Positions 1 through 13,277 are shown, numbered from the stretch's first letter. The stretch: DNA of 64,000 bases from Onchocerca volvulus (GCA_000499405.2 HG738137.1:10176768-10240767), one strand, 5' to 3'. Program-made: numbers and translations. Notes: generated from the letters alone by a model not told the origin.

Positions 1-2421
1 TACAAACAAAAACAGGTACAGACAGAGAAGAGCTTTTTTGTAAAGTAATTAAATATCACGATTGGATTGAGTTTTTTTATGTAGTATATTGATTGATATA
101 AATAAACAGTTCGTTCGTTTTTTTTTCTAACATTCATTCTATTCATTCACTTTTACAATGACTATTTATTAGTTGTAGTAGTAATCAAAAAAAAAAAAAT
201 ACTAAAGAATTTATTTCAAAATAAATTACATTATTTTCAATTCATCTTTCCCATACTATATTTACACATTATAATTGATTAGAATTAAAAATGAGAAATA
301 TAATTTTAAAAATATTTTAAGAGAATTTTAAATTTGAATAGCATATGCTCTCTTATGATAATATGTAATGATTGATAATTTTCAAGTTCTAAACGATATA
401 ATAATGATTGAAATTGGATATTGTAGGAAATTTGATAGTTCGTTTTAATTTGTAGCAAAAATATTTGTACAATTATGATCACAGGATGTTGTTACAATGG
501 TTGTTGCTATGCTGTGATACCATAAAAATGGCAATTAGTATGACTGAATTTAGCCGTTGGAGAAGAAATGGTAGAAAGTTTTTTGCAAATGGCATAAATC
601 TATCAAAATTATTTAATCTATCCTGGCAAATTTTGATTGAAGCATTAACTTTGTTTGTTTATTTGTTTGTGTTTGTTTGTTTGTTTGTTTGTTAAATTGG
701 AAAATATCAAATATAACATAGTACTCCTTTCAGAAAAATGATCATCAGAATAATCAATCATACTATATATGCAACTATGGAGTTTATCATAGTTCAATCA
801 TAACTATTTCAGGAGTTTAATAATTCCACGGTATTTTATCATCAACTTCTGTTTCACGTACATTCAGAAATGATGATAGTAGTAGTATCAGTTGGAATCA
901 TATCAAATAATAAATAATACACTATCACAATCATATTTCGAGAATAACATATTTCAGCTTGTGGTATTATATTTTGAAACTTTCACAATTTTTACGGAAA
1001 ATTTTATGAATAAATGTAAATCTTTATAGGAAAATGAGGAATTATAATGGAACATCCAAAATGCACCCTTTAAAAAATGACTTCTCAAATAAGCATGAAT
1101 GATTTACATCCCATATGAAATAGAATTCAGGAAAGTAAGTGAATAAAACTTTTAAAAATTAAGCATACATGTTGCAATGATCATTTATGTTAAAAAAAAT
1201 ATTACATTATAAACTAATTCTAAGAAAATTTCCTCAAATAATTAGTAGTTCATGATGAAAATGTTAATTCGTAAGCTAAATTCTTAAAAAATTTTCTCTA
1301 AATTTTTATTCCAAAAAATAAATATGAATTTTTATTAAGGTGCGCTAGGTGAACAAATAGAAATATTTCTTCAAAGACAACAACAACAACAACGAAAAAG
1401 ACAATCTCAGAGCAACGATTATGGCAGAATTTGAAAACAACCAAGACGATTTTTTTCTCGTCGATAATTTTAGGAGACAATGGGCTTACTTTTTTTCTTT
1501 TTATAATACCAGATCTGAAATTGATTAAGCAATAATGTAGCATCAAAAACAATAATAATAAAAAATAATAGTAATTCAAGCTATTACTAAAAAAATAATT
1601 TTAACAGTAGGATGAATTTGCAAAATTTTCGCATAACTACATCGCACTTATTAACAAAGCTTGGAATTCCGAATTAAAAAATCGAGATTCTAAGTCTTGA
1701 ATTTTTCTGAGATTCACTTATTTTTCTGAACCTCTGAAAAAAAAAAACATGAAAATCTGATAGCAAAAAAGCCTAATAGTCTATCAGTGGTAGTATAAAA
1801 TCTTCATATGTAAGCCAAACTTCTATAAAATATGCAAATTTACGAAAGAGCACTGGCAAATAATATAATTGTATCACATGCATAATAACACAGCAATGCA
1901 GTAATAACTATAGGTCCAGTAAAACACCATTCAATGATCTTGCAAAAATAAGTTAAAAAAAAAAAAAAAGAGAAAAAAAACTTGCAATTTCTATGCAACA
2001 AAAGACTTTTCTTCTTGAAAATAGGTCAATCATTTAATGCAGCCATTTTGGGAGATTGCAATAAAATCAATTTATGTATGAAATAAAAACAACTTCCAAT
2101 GAAGTAAAAGTTATTGAATTCTGGAGCTTCGAAAGAAAAAGCGAAAAATAATAGTGCTATTTGTAATCAACTGAATTGATGTTGTAAGTTCTATCCATTT
2201 TTTTATGTGTATCTATCAGTCATCTCTAGAAAATCTCATAAAGATGAAAAGATTTTCCATTAACCTTAACATTCCAATATATATAATCGTGGAGGATTGT
2301 ATGACAAAAGGAATAAAATAAGACCACAAAAGAAATAAGCATTAAAAAAAAAATGTTGGGTTACAAAATCAATGATTAGTGAAAATAATATATATACAGA
2401 AAAAAATAAATTATATCAATT
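1..2421. other. intergenic region, no gene seen
   Basis: No reading frame here resembles a known protein. The longest open stretches are low-complexity artefacts: one at 465-695 runs into a (TTTG)n tract, and one at 1298-1579 on the minus strand is rich in Phe, Leu and Val from simple sequence. The region lies 3' of the minus-strand alpha-catenin gene, so its right end may hold that gene's short 3' UTR. A poly(A) signal AATAAA at 2421-2426 (minus strand) overlaps the stop codon. Confidence 0.6.
650..694. repeat. (TTTG)n microsatellite
   Basis: About ten imperfect TTTG units in a row, with one TTTA and one TGTG interruption. It accounts for the Val/Phe/Cys/Leu tail of the spurious 465-695 reading frame. 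Confidence 0.9.
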
Positions 2422-2426
2422 TTATT
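2421..2426 (-). terminator. poly(A) signal overlapping the hmp-1 stop codon
   Basis: AATAAA whose TAA is the hmp-1 stop codon (2422-2424). No other perfect AATAAA follows within the next few dozen bases, so a very short 3' UTR is possible. Confidence 0.45.
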
Positions 2427-5400
2427 CATTCGTATTAGCAGTTCGGAATTGTGCTAGCGCCTTCATCGGTGGCATCGGACGTTTTTCTGAAGCTCTACGC
2501 ACGATTCCATGAGGTTTATTATAAACTCTAACAAGTGGTTGTTTCTGCGGTGGTGCCATTTTCCATTCAACCAACGATGGTGCTGCTGTATTTTTGCGTC
2601 GGTACTGGAATTTAAACTTTTGAAATTAGAGACTATAAAAGCAACACATAAATTATTTCGAAGTTAATAACTAATAAAAATATATTTCTTAATAAATGAC
2701 GTTTCCGTGTGACGTCAAAATGCACATTATTTCTGCTGTAAGTTAAAAACTTGGATTTTTTTTCTTGCATTCCTTTCGTACTTTGTGTTTCTTACATAAA
2801 ATTAATTCTCAATAGTTTTTTTCTCTCAAAAATTGCTTAATCTCCTTTAACAAACTATTCCAAGTGTTTATTTTATTTCTTTGAGATTTACTTTCCAAAA
2901 ATAGATAAACAATTATATTAAAATGGAACCAAGTATGTTTATTTTTCTTCATTTTTTTAAGCAACTTTCAGGATATCTATAACAAGTCACAAAAAATTAA
3001 AAAATTAATTTTGTATATTACTTTTTAAAAATATTTTGTGGCAGAGCGATTTCGCATCTTCGCACATAGCAAAATATAATATCATGTCTATCATATTAAC
3101 ATCAATTAAACAATTCAACAGCTGCAGATATTTCAATATGGTCGCAGTCATGCGTGCGACTGTGATCATATTCAAATATCTGTGGTATTCAAATTATACG
3201 TACTTTTGTAACTGAACAAATAATTCATGGTCTCACTTATAGAATTTATTTTTTAAATGCAAGCTAAACTTTATCACCACATCTTTTGATATATAAAGCT
3301 CAAAAATAAATTAAAAATCCTATCCTAAATTAACGGAATATCATTAAGTAGAGAAAATTTATGTTGGAATAAATATGAGAATCAAGAATTGAGCTGGTTG
3401 TTCTCCTTTGTTTTAATTTCTTTCCTATTACAACTATAAAACAATAGGTTTTATTCGAATTTTTTCTAGAAGATCTGATATGCAAAGAACAAAAAAACAT
3501 AGTTAAATAAAGTCCATTTTTAAGAAGTAATTCAAATCTTTAGCAAGATATCGAAATATTTTGGCTCAATTAACCAAACAGTAGAAAAGGTACCTTGGTA
3601 CTCGCAATATATGCAGCTTTGACTGTCAATACAACAGCATTCAGTAGATTTCTAGCAGTTTGAATTAGAGACATTGCTGACTCAAGTCCGCTAACTACCA
3701 ACTCGTTACCAACTTGCTGCACATCCGCTTTTACCTGCAAACAGATATAAAACAATAATTTTTTCCTATAAATCTCTACAAAAATGATGAAAAGAAAATA
3801 CAAAACAATTATGAAACTCACAGAACCTCGCTATGAATAAAAAATAAGAAGAATGTGTAGATTTTTATATAAATATAACGAAAATTACATAAAACTCTTC
3901 ATTTTGAAAGCTCAGTTCATCGTCTATATTTGATTTTTGATTAAACATTGAATACAATTAGGGGCTATCAATTTCATTGTCTTGTCAAGATTATCAGAAA
4001 ACCCAACTCTGTTTTCATTCTAGCCATCATTATTAAAAGTTAATCTTCCATTATCATGCGCAATGTACTATTTATTACAATACTATATTCTTTGTAGCTT
4101 TATTAGTAAATTAGTGAAAGAGGCATACTCTGCTTGTTATATTCAACTGTTGACAGTAGAGAGTTATTCGTTGTAAGTATGCAAAAAGATCCTTTTTTGT
4201 TTCACTTTCCACACTCTCATCGCCAATTTGTTTAGCCAAAGAATTTAGCTTTGCGCCTGCATCAGAAATTTCCTGCGCAGCCTTGATAACATCCATTGTG
4301 GTCTTCAGAGGTCCACGACCTCTGCAACTTATGTCATCATAAACTAAAAGACACTTATCGATCACCCAAAACATCAACTCAGTATTCCGAATCGCTCTAA
4401 TCCCTGCAGCAAATTTGATACGCATAGCACTTCATTATTCTTTTTGATGTTACAAATATTTTTTAAAAATATATTTTTGTATTACGTTTAATTTAACTTC
4501 AATATTTCATAAAACATGAACTAAAAAAAACTCAATCTTATCTCATTTCATCCTACTTAATGTTGAGTAGGAAGTATTGGATATTGAATTTATGTTATGA
4601 AGTCTTAAGATATAGTGTTTATGAATTTTCGAAATAAAAAAAATGGTTTTAAAGTGATCTATTAGAGTAATACAATAATCATACACTCCATGCTGCATAT
4701 GATCGAACAGTCAATTTCTCAAAGCTTTCAGTTCTTAAAAGAACAAACCTAGTAAAATCAGTCATGTTCATCATAATCATGCACATATGTTTCGCTAGAA
4801 CGATAATGTCATTTCCAGTTTCGTCCCATTTTGCCACTTCTCTTTCAAATTTACTCTGTGCTATCTAAAATGAATACTATTCTCCGATTATTTTTGATAA
4901 ATTTGAAAGTAGTTAAATGATGATTCATAACTCACTCTACTGTTACTTGATGAAATTCCAATGTAAAATCGTTTTTTGGTAAAAACGCAAAAATACAAGA
5001 AAATATGAATGAAAAGCAAACCTTGAAGACATCAATTTGTTCCTGGATTTTTCGTTTTTCTTCTTCCGGTAATCGTCGCATTATTTTTTGTTCATTTTCT
5101 ATGTCAGTCACCTGATTTCTTGAATCTGGATAGTTTGTTCCAGCATCTATAATAAATAAATGGTAGAAGTAGGAAGGTCTATGCATTATATATTATGTCA
5201 AGTCTCATACCATCCTCATATTCGTTATCTGAATCAACATCTTCCGGATTCCGATTCATCAATAATGCATTCCGTATTTCTTTCACTGCATTGTGAACCA
5301 GTTCACTAGCTTCTATGAATTCATCTACGTCATCGACATAATTTCTATTTTCATCATTATTTCCTTCTACTGCTTCGTTCTCCAATTTGTTTACCACTCT

Positions 5401-8400
5401 CTCCGCTCGATCAGAAAACTGATTAATCACTAAAATAAATATGCGTTTGCTATCATATTATTATTTTATTTGTTATTACCAAATATTATCAATAATAAAA
5501 ACAAATAATAATAATACTATTATGATTTATTCAGGATTCTTTCACTCTTCTAATAAATCCATCATGATAAAATCAATATTCTGTTTTTATCCTATTTATC
5601 TTGATTTGTTTCACACCCGTATTAGAAAACATATTATGTATTATCCAATTCTCAAAGTTAAAAAAAAACGCGATTTTATATCCGCTTTAACAGTATCAAA
5701 ATTTACCATCATCTCTGAGTAATTTAGTTGCCATCCGAACACGATCTCTATACGAACTAGCAGCAACCAGATCCATTTCAGAATCAACCACGTTACAAAC
5801 ACGTAAAGAACGGCCACGAATACCACCTGCAGATCGATCAAGTAAGTAACCATCTCCATTGATTACAGCCTGCAATTTATATATAACCAATTGTTGCATC
5901 CAATCTTTGATGCTTATCACATCCTTAATAAAACATAATTATAAAAGTACCTGAATGCCGCTTTTTACATCTTCAATAATGTGGGCCTCACTGACAGCCA
6001 GAAAGTCATCGACTGTTATCATCGAATCAACGGCCATCGTCAGCAGCTTCATCTAAATAAATAATTCCAGTCTTACTGTCACAGGATATTACAATCAATA
6101 AATCACGAAATGAAAATAATGCAAGAATATGTTTTAAAAAGGACAATGTAACATTTACCTTCTCTATCCATGCATTTTTAAAAGCCTCCATATTATCTTT
6201 TGCCACTTGACTATCTCGTACGCTTAGTAAATAAGCAGCGTTAACTACCTGCAAAAAATCAACATCGTTCTTTGCGATTTGAAGTACTTTAAAATATTGT
6301 ATCACATTATGATATATATTCTAAAACGTATAGGAAAATTTTTTTTCGCTATTTTCTAGCTACAGAAGACACCCAACAAAAGAGCCATCAATTTGAAAAG
6401 TCGAATATATATATAACAGTTAAAATCCTTTTAACTGTTATATATATACGACTTTTCAATATCTACTGTTCAACAGCTTTCAATATCCACTTTTATCTAC
6501 TATTCAACAAAAATCACGACAAAGTTCATTTCTGCAACTGACATCCAATAAATCCCACTTCTCATAATAATAAAAGAAACATTGATAAATGTTGAACAGT
6601 AGATAAAAGTAACGGAACAAGGATGTAAATACTACCTGCGGCATAAGCTTATCAGTAATCAAAGCTGCATATCGAATAACACGAATACCATCTTCATTGC
6701 TGCTCATGACACATACCAATTCTGCAGCCTAAAATACACGAATTATCCCTGCAAAGAGGATTTACCATAATCTTATGATCAATAAAAGATGAGAAAGTTT
6801 AAGCAGCAGAGTGCTTAACATCTTATTATACTGAAAAATAGTGGTAGGTTGATAGAAATGAAAGGCACAAAAGAAATTCTTCGGTGGTGGAAAAGAACTC
6901 TCTTTTGCCCTTGAGAAAGACCAATATTTATTTTCAACTGATTTAGAAGTTATCGAAAGCAACTTTAACGACTCTGATACATCACTGGGTGTAGGTATAT
7001 TTTATGAAAAGCAAGATAAACCAAACACTACTTTCAATAGTTGTGATATGGGTTTTTTTGCAAAGTTATCATATAAAGTTACAGAAAACTTAATTTCTTC
7101 CGATATTATTATAAATATAACCAGATACAGATGGATAATAAGGGTGGAAAAGATAATAGCGATATTTCTAAAATAATATGGGACCGAGAACGTGAGCATC
7201 ACATTTCGTCACTGGGATACACAATAGCGTAGAGTAAGCTGGATAACCTCTACGCCCCAAGGCAGGGGTATTTATTAAGCTTAAGCTAGGATATTTCAGG
7301 GATAGAAGGGAATGTAAATTTCCTCAAATCTGAATTTTTATCTTTTTATATACATCCTATATAAGGTATTTCGCAAAAAACAAAAAAAAAGAAAAAAAAT
7401 TACTGAGATCAAGTTTAAGGAATTCAATAGCTCATTGACTAAGAAAAAAATGATCAATTCCAACTGCAAATACCTAGGTGATAAAATGCACCTGCAAAAT
7501 TTTATTCGCATGCTCCTGGAATCTTTTTCCATTTTCAACCGTGGTTCTTTCGTCATGTCTTTGAGCACTCTCAATAAGCATCATTAATGGAGTGATAGTA
7601 TCCAGAAACGCATCGCTTACATGATCCACGATAGCACGTCGCAGATGCCGCCGCAAATCCTTCGCTTTATGTCCTAAATGGACCATCGCTAAGTCCAGAT
7701 CTTCTGAAGGCTCGGCACGTCCACACTAAAGAGATAATGATGTGAAATTCTTGAATTTAGTTCCTTGTTATTTCTCTGATCATTATATTTGAATTTCTTG
7801 TTTATGAAAAAAGAAAAATGATAGAAATTCATAATTGTGAAATTAAGTTAAGCGAAAACATTTTTCTCATATTCAGCGAGCAAATCTTGCAATGCTTGTC
7901 GCAAATTATTGCATTCATCAACAATTCTTTTTTTTCTTTCATCCCTCGTATTTTCCGAATCAGCGATAGCGGCTACACCGCTCACAATTTTTTCTAAAAG
8001 ACCTTCAAGTTCTGGCCGATGCAAACGGTCCTTATATGAGCTTGGTTCCATATACGCTCGAGTCTGAAAAATCTTTTTAGAAGAAATACGAAATTAGAAT
8101 GACTCCATTCCACCAACATGAAGTCTTGATTGAATATAACCAATTTCCATAAAAAGCAAACCTGAAAATGATCAAGTTGTCGCATAAGTTCACCAACACG
8201 GCCATAATGCGAAAGACAGATGTCGCTATTAATTGCACAACCTTGCAAGATATCAGCCATAGTTTGTAAAGCTAACGACATTTGCGCGTGAGCAAAATCA
8301 CGATTTAAGCGCGCCTGGTCCACTTCCGGATGGCGTATGTAAGCCTGACAATAGTAATTGACATATTCAAATTTCTTACATGTTCACGGTAATTCTGTGC

Positions 8401-10332
8401 CATATCAGAATGTGCGATTGTATCACGATGATTACAGACGGTCATAAAATCAAAATCATAGCATCAACTACCGTGGAAGAAGTATACATGATTATACTAT
8501 TCAGCTTAAGCCAAGCTCGTGCTGCTTGCATGTCATCTTGTTCAGCTGGATTTCGTAATTCTAAAATACGTCGTCTAATACTTTCATCTAGCTGCTCCAA
8601 ACAAGAGTTTAACGATGCAAATAATTCTGATAACTCCTTTTTCGAATCAGCTGTAACCATTAGATCCATTATCTCTTGAGCCTGAAGTTGTTTAAAGGAC
8701 AAACTTACATGAGTATATAATAAGCCAAACAAAAAGTACATTTTTATTTTATATGCTTGTAAATGTAAATTAATATAATTAAATATAATTCTTTATATAC
8801 AATCTCATCAAAGTTTTTTCACTGTTATACTGTTTAATTCAAAAAAAAAAAAGAAAAATAAAAGGAAAAACACTAGTTTTTCGCAATTTTTCTTCGTTTC
8901 TCACTGCAGTATATAATTTAAACCATTATATACCATTTCTTAATGGAAAATATTGAAAGTTCTAAATTAACTTTCCGTTTATAAGAATGATCACTGAAAT
9001 AAAATAAAAAAATCGGAAACCATGAAAAGTCGATGTTTTCGAATCAATTTTTTCCCAGCAAACTTTAATTTATCAAGTAATCCGGAAAATTAGATCCATA
9101 CCTTAGCAACTTGAAGAAGCATTATACGTACATCCACCATATCAGACATAATAAGCATTCGTGCTACTGCACTTAACAGATTTCGAGCTGCTCGTATTGC
9201 ACGTGCACGTCGATCTGTATTACTCGTCTCTTCCACAAAATCATGCCCTGTATTGATCATTTCGACACCTAAATCGAAGAAAAGTTTTAATGATCAATTC
9301 AATTCATGGGTAATAAAAGAATGATTATGACCTATATTCAACAGACGAAGCAAACTTAAGTCTGGAAAATCGCTGAGATATCACAACAATAAAGAATGAT
9401 ATAAATTTAAATTTTTCATATTCCATTTCAAAATGTTACAGTCTGTATTCTATAACAGAACTATGTTTTCATTTATTTTTTCATCGACAAATTCGAAGAA
9501 AATCAATAAAGTATTCATCAAAATAACTCTTCTTTCACCAGAATCAGAGGAAATTTGACAATATGATGCAGAAAGATTTTTTAAAAGCTTTATGAGCCGT
9601 CGAAATCTTCTGCGGAACCAATTTCTTCTACTTCCAGAGTAGTCATAATTCTTAGTATATACTATTTTATCTATTTAAAAGCTTGTCTAGTAATTCAAAG
9701 TAAATATCAGGCTTACCAGCATGTTCCACATCTTGTAAAGTTTCATTTAATTGCTTTAAAGCATTTCCAACAGCAGCTGGGCATTCAGCAATAGCTGAAC
9801 GCCCTATTTCCACAAAATTTCGTACAGTTTGTTCGATAGCAGCCACTAATACAGCTCCATTCTTTCCACTGCGTTTCAAAGAATGCATGCCATTTGGATT
9901 CATTAAACTAGTCACCTATAAAAAAGACTAGTCGTTGTTAAATTTTCAATTATACAACATATATCCTTTAAATGTGCATTAATGAATGTAACAATTGACA
10001 ATCTTTATACTTCATCATAATTTATCACTTTTTAAAATATTTATTAAAAATTCCTAAATAAGCTATATCTTCGACTGAGAAATGATTTGGAAGCTAAAAA
10101 TGACCAAAAAGCTCAAATATAATCATATCTAACAAGGCAAATTGTACTCTTGAAAAATTCGAATCGTAATTAATTTACACATACTTAATTCGTAGTGCAA
10201 TTGTTTTATAATTGATTTTAAAAAGAGAAAAAAAGTTACTTGATGTATCAATGGTGCAATCAACTGTTCAACAGTTCTCGTCTTCACTTCATCGATATTC
10301 ATCTCTGCTTGAATACTTGCCATTGATACCAT
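2422..10332 (-). CDS. hmp-1: alpha-catenin (HMP-1), 17 coding exons
   Basis: Actin-binding adaptor of the cadherin-catenin adherens junction; it binds beta-catenin through its N-terminus and F-actin through its C-terminus. Minus-strand exons in order: 10240-10332, 9717-9915, 9102-9268, 8472-8681, 8162-8344, 7860-8063, 7492-7725, 6636-6728, 6159-6248, 5951-6052, 5707-5869, 5211-5429, 5022-5146, 4749-4864, 4129-4321, 3594-3734, 2422-2604. All phases join, giving 904 residues against about 906 in vertebrates. Seen in sequence: start region with DEVKTRTVEQL (N-terminal vinculin-homology domain), middle-domain segments LEGLLEKIVSGVAAIADS and DHVSDAFLDT, MRRLPEEEKRKI, and the C-terminal actin-binding domain with DLFAYLQRITLYCQQLNI, ELVVSGLESAMSLIQ and AYIASTK, ending PPMKALAQF. 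The start ATG lies 10 bases after a CAG acceptor, which fits trans-splicing. The donor after 7860 (GTTTTC) is weak. Family assignment is certain; exon edges were assigned by eye. Confidence 0.95.
2605..3593 (-). other. last intron of hmp-1 (989 bases)
   Basis: Intron between the last two coding exons; donor ACCAAG/GTACC, acceptor TTCCAG/TACCG. It contains the strong hairpin at 3121-3186 and a perfect TGACGTCA palindrome at 2710-2717. No coding sequence seen. Confidence 0.85.
3121..3186 (+). ncRNA. candidate pre-miRNA-like hairpin in an hmp-1 intron
   Basis: Arm 3125-3149 pairs with arm 3158-3182: 24 of 25 positions pair, with one C-C mismatch, around an 8-base loop (3150-3157). Four further pairs, mostly G-U, extend the stem to 3121/3186, giving about 29 bp. 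Read as plus-strand RNA the differences between the arms become G-U pairs; on the minus (hmp-1 sense) strand the same positions would be A-C mismatches. That asymmetry suggests a plus-strand transcript antisense to hmp-1. I do not recognise the arm sequences as a known miRNA family. It could be a chance or transposon-derived inverted repeat. Confidence 0.4.
6395..6457. repeat. near-perfect inverted repeat with 3-base loop
   Basis: Arms 6395-6425 and 6429-6457 are reverse complements apart from a 2-base length difference inside an AT run. The shared ends are GAAAAGTCG and AACAGTTAAAA. It lies in the hmp-1 intron 6249-6635. Confidence 0.85.
6489..6610. repeat. inverted repeat, 21-base arms
   Basis: Arm 6489-6509 (ACTTTTATCTAC...) and arm 6590-6610 (...GTAGATAAAAGT) are reverse complements at 20 of 21 positions, separated by 80 bases. 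A related copy of ATCTACTGTTCAACA stands at 6461-6475. Together with the adjacent hairpin at 6395-6457 this makes a compact block of nested inverted repeats, possibly a degraded MITE-like element. Confidence 0.75.
6729..7491 (-). other. hmp-1 intron (763 bases), nothing coding seen
   Basis: Sequence between the hmp-1 exons that end at 7492 and begin at 6728. Short open frames here on the minus strand show no family resemblance and lack paired splice signals in a usable phase. Confidence 0.7.
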
Positions 10333-10345
10333 TGTGCTTCCACTG
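10333..10345 (-). promoter_or_regulatory. probable spliced-leader trans-splice acceptor of hmp-1
   Basis: On the minus strand GTTAACAG ends at 10343, followed by a 10-base leader and the ATG at 10332. A CAG acceptor this close to the start, with no obvious upstream coding exon, is the usual arrangement of nematode SL-trans-spliced genes. It could instead be the acceptor of an ordinary intron behind a non-coding first exon. Confidence 0.5.
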
Positions 10346-13277
10346 TTAACTTTATTTCTATTTATTTAAGATAATTTTCTTCTCCAAAATCGAATACAAA
10401 TTCGCAAACGTTGCGAATAACTGCGTTCGGAAGAGGAAATAACACCTATTAAACAAATATTATATCTAGTACCATATGAACACAAAGCTTATGCAAAGAA
10501 TAACTGGAGCCACGATGATACAGTTCAAGCAAATAGTAGCCATTCCCCCTCAATGATGACCATTCGATGGATATCATGAAACCACCGGCCAACTGTGAAA
10601 TATCAATTGGTCTATTTTAGGTGATAATAATTGTCGATTTTCTCGCCATAACATGGAATTCATTACAGTATTCTGTCTGGAAATGTTGATTAATTACCAT
10701 AACTTTTCAAATTACATTTAAAATTCCTCTGAACTTAAATTATTTATAAGCAATCAACGAACCCTCCTACCATCATCCGTGCAGCAATTTCATTCAATTC
10801 ACATCTTTGCCAATGCAATTTTCTAAATAATATAAATTGTAATTTTTTAAACAATCTTTGTCTATTTGCGCAAACAAGGACATAAATCCTTACATGTATT
10901 GTAGAATTTAAAATTAGGCTTACAAAGACTTAAAGACGTGAGCGTGACCTTTGACATCTGACATTACGTGGAAGTAGAATCATAAACATTCAAAATGATG
11001 GAGACGTACGTCATATCTACATTGCTATTAATTCCCCGTGCTCAACTTATATGACAAATAGCGAGTTCTACATATCAACACACGAATTCAACTTTTTGGT
11101 CATTAATAAGTAAATAACATCATGATACAATGAATCAATAAACAAATCAAATAATGATAAATTTTTCAATCAATAGTGATAAAATACGCCCACGCATGCG
11201 ATTCCATATTATCAATTTGATAAGTTTACTTATCAAATTGATAATACATCAGTAATGTTGTTCATTTGATGTACCTATCCTCTTGAATTTATAATCGAAT
11301 TTGTCTCATTTAAAAATCGTCATATTAATTCGCAACTAGACAGGGAAAAACTTTTGTTATCTTGCCAAATATGTTTTTTTTTTTTTTTTTTTATTAACAT
11401 TGACATGGTATATTATAGGCTGTGCGAGAACTTGGAAAATTTTCAAAAACCGGAAAATTACCGAAAAATTTATTCGATTTTAATCGAAATAAAAGATGTG
11501 CAAAATCAAAAATCTGCTAATCAAGAAGTTTTCAATCTTCATTAGAATATCAAAAATCTCTTATTAGAGTAAAATGTAAAGAGTTTAATTATAAATTGCT
11601 TATTGAATAGATTAAAATTTCATTGAATTTTCCTGATTAATGTTTAGCTATTCACACTTATTGTTTAAAATTAAATTAACTATAAGCCGTCAGTTTGAAA
11701 AAATTTTTAAATGCATTTGAAGTAAATATAATGTATGTTAATGTTAACAACAAATTTCAATAAGTTACTTAAAGGAATTTTTGGAAAAATCGCCATTTCA
11801 TTGCGACGAATAGCATCAAAAGTTACGATTTATATAGCTAAAAATATGAATGGAAAGATCAAAAAAAAGAAAAATTCAACTGTACAATCGAATTATTAGA
11901 TAATGTAGGACGTCGTAATGTATAAATGATTACTACTGATGATCATTTCCTTGAAAATTTAAAAGTATAAGTTAAAATTAAAAACATCAGCTATAAAAGT
12001 ACTGCCAGAAATGAATATCATCACTAAAATTTGATAATTTGCAGGATACAAACTATAAAATCGTTTTTTCCTTAGATTGTTGTGCAAATTTGAAAAGACC
12101 GAAAATTTTTCAATAAATCTATTACAGCAACATTGTTGTATAAGCATTTAAGAATTATTTTATCTCTAGATACAGTGCGTTCCAAATTTTTATTGTGTAT
12201 TTCGATTTGTTGCTTCTAAAAAAATAATTTTTTAAACGTTCGTGTGGCAACTCACATCTTCATTCAGCATCTTCACATATCCGAAATTCAAAAAAACATG
12301 TTATTTTTACGAATTTCATTTAATCAAGCATTGTAAAAACCCATTCGTTTACATATCTAGTCCTGAATGCATATCATAAATGTTAAGCAGAAATTTACAC
12401 ACAATTCCGAATGCGTCAAAAATCTATACGCAACTTTTCGGTCGATAATTTATGAATGTCACGTGAAAAAAATATTGCAGCAGATGAAAATTAACCTTTG
12501 AAAGTATCACAGATATCAACGATTGCTATCGTACTTTCGATTAATATTTAAAAATAGCCAATTTAGGCAATATATGATTTTCATATTTTTTACATAACCT
12601 TGTTGCTAAACGCTTATTTTCAATTAATAAATACAGAGTATTTATTTAAACTTAAATGAATCATATGAAAAGAATGGTCATCATTTTTTAAAATGCATTG
12701 CTCATGTTCTATTAAATTAATGATTTTAAAAAATGCATCAAGCTTTAATTACCAATAAAAGCATCTGTACTGTGACAAAATCTTCAAGATGAATTTTATT
12801 TTGTCATTTCATGACAGGAATAACAACAAACAATCAGATTAAACTAGCATTTTAAAAATTTGGAACAAAATGATTAAAAATTGTTTGATCTATAGAATAA
12901 CTAAAAAAAATCTGGGTAAAATTTTCTGAGCAAACGAATTATATTATTGGTATATCAGCTAAAAAAAAATATAAGAGATTTGTGAAAGTTGAAATCCTCA
13001 AAAGAAACTTGAGAAGGGTCCTGAGAAAAAATTCAGCGATCATTATTTCTTCTAATCACCAAAGTAAATAACTACCAAAGTCCTGAGAAAATCAACTGGA
13101 ACAATCTTCTTGAGAAAATACAATAAATACAATCGAATTTGAGAACTTGCAAGAAAATTATTCTGACCAAATTTGAATTAGTCAGATCTTGGAAAATGTA
13201 CCTGAAGAAGTTGAAATTATCTGAGAACAGCAATGTCAAATGCTGAATTAGACTGAAATGAAAATTTCATTATTAAA
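10346..13277. other. intergenic region upstream of hmp-1 and downstream of pck
   Basis: No reading frame here resembles a protein. The frame at 11354-11545 begins with a run of Phe from a poly-T tract. The 10.4-11.3 kb part is the likely hmp-1 promoter; it is less A-run-rich than its surroundings and contains the palindrome at 11207-11246. The right part (12.9-13.28 kb) is the pck 3' flank. Confidence 0.6.
11207..11246. promoter_or_regulatory. perfect 19-bp palindrome with GATA-type sites
   Basis: Arms 11207-11225 and 11228-11246 are exact reverse complements around a 2-base TT centre. Each arm contains TTATCA at its outer part and TGATAAG at its inner part, so four GATA-factor core sites face each other. 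It lies about 0.9 kb upstream of the hmp-1 start. The palindrome is plain in the sequence; a regulatory role is inference. Confidence 0.55.

Noticed and set aside
465..695. 76-codon plus-strand open frame
   Set aside because: Runs into the (TTTG)n repeat; no homology, no splice context.
2710..2717. TGACGTCA, a perfect cAMP-response-element-like palindrome in an hmp-1 intron
   Set aside because: A single 8-base match in 64 kb is expected to occur by chance roughly once; no second site nearby.
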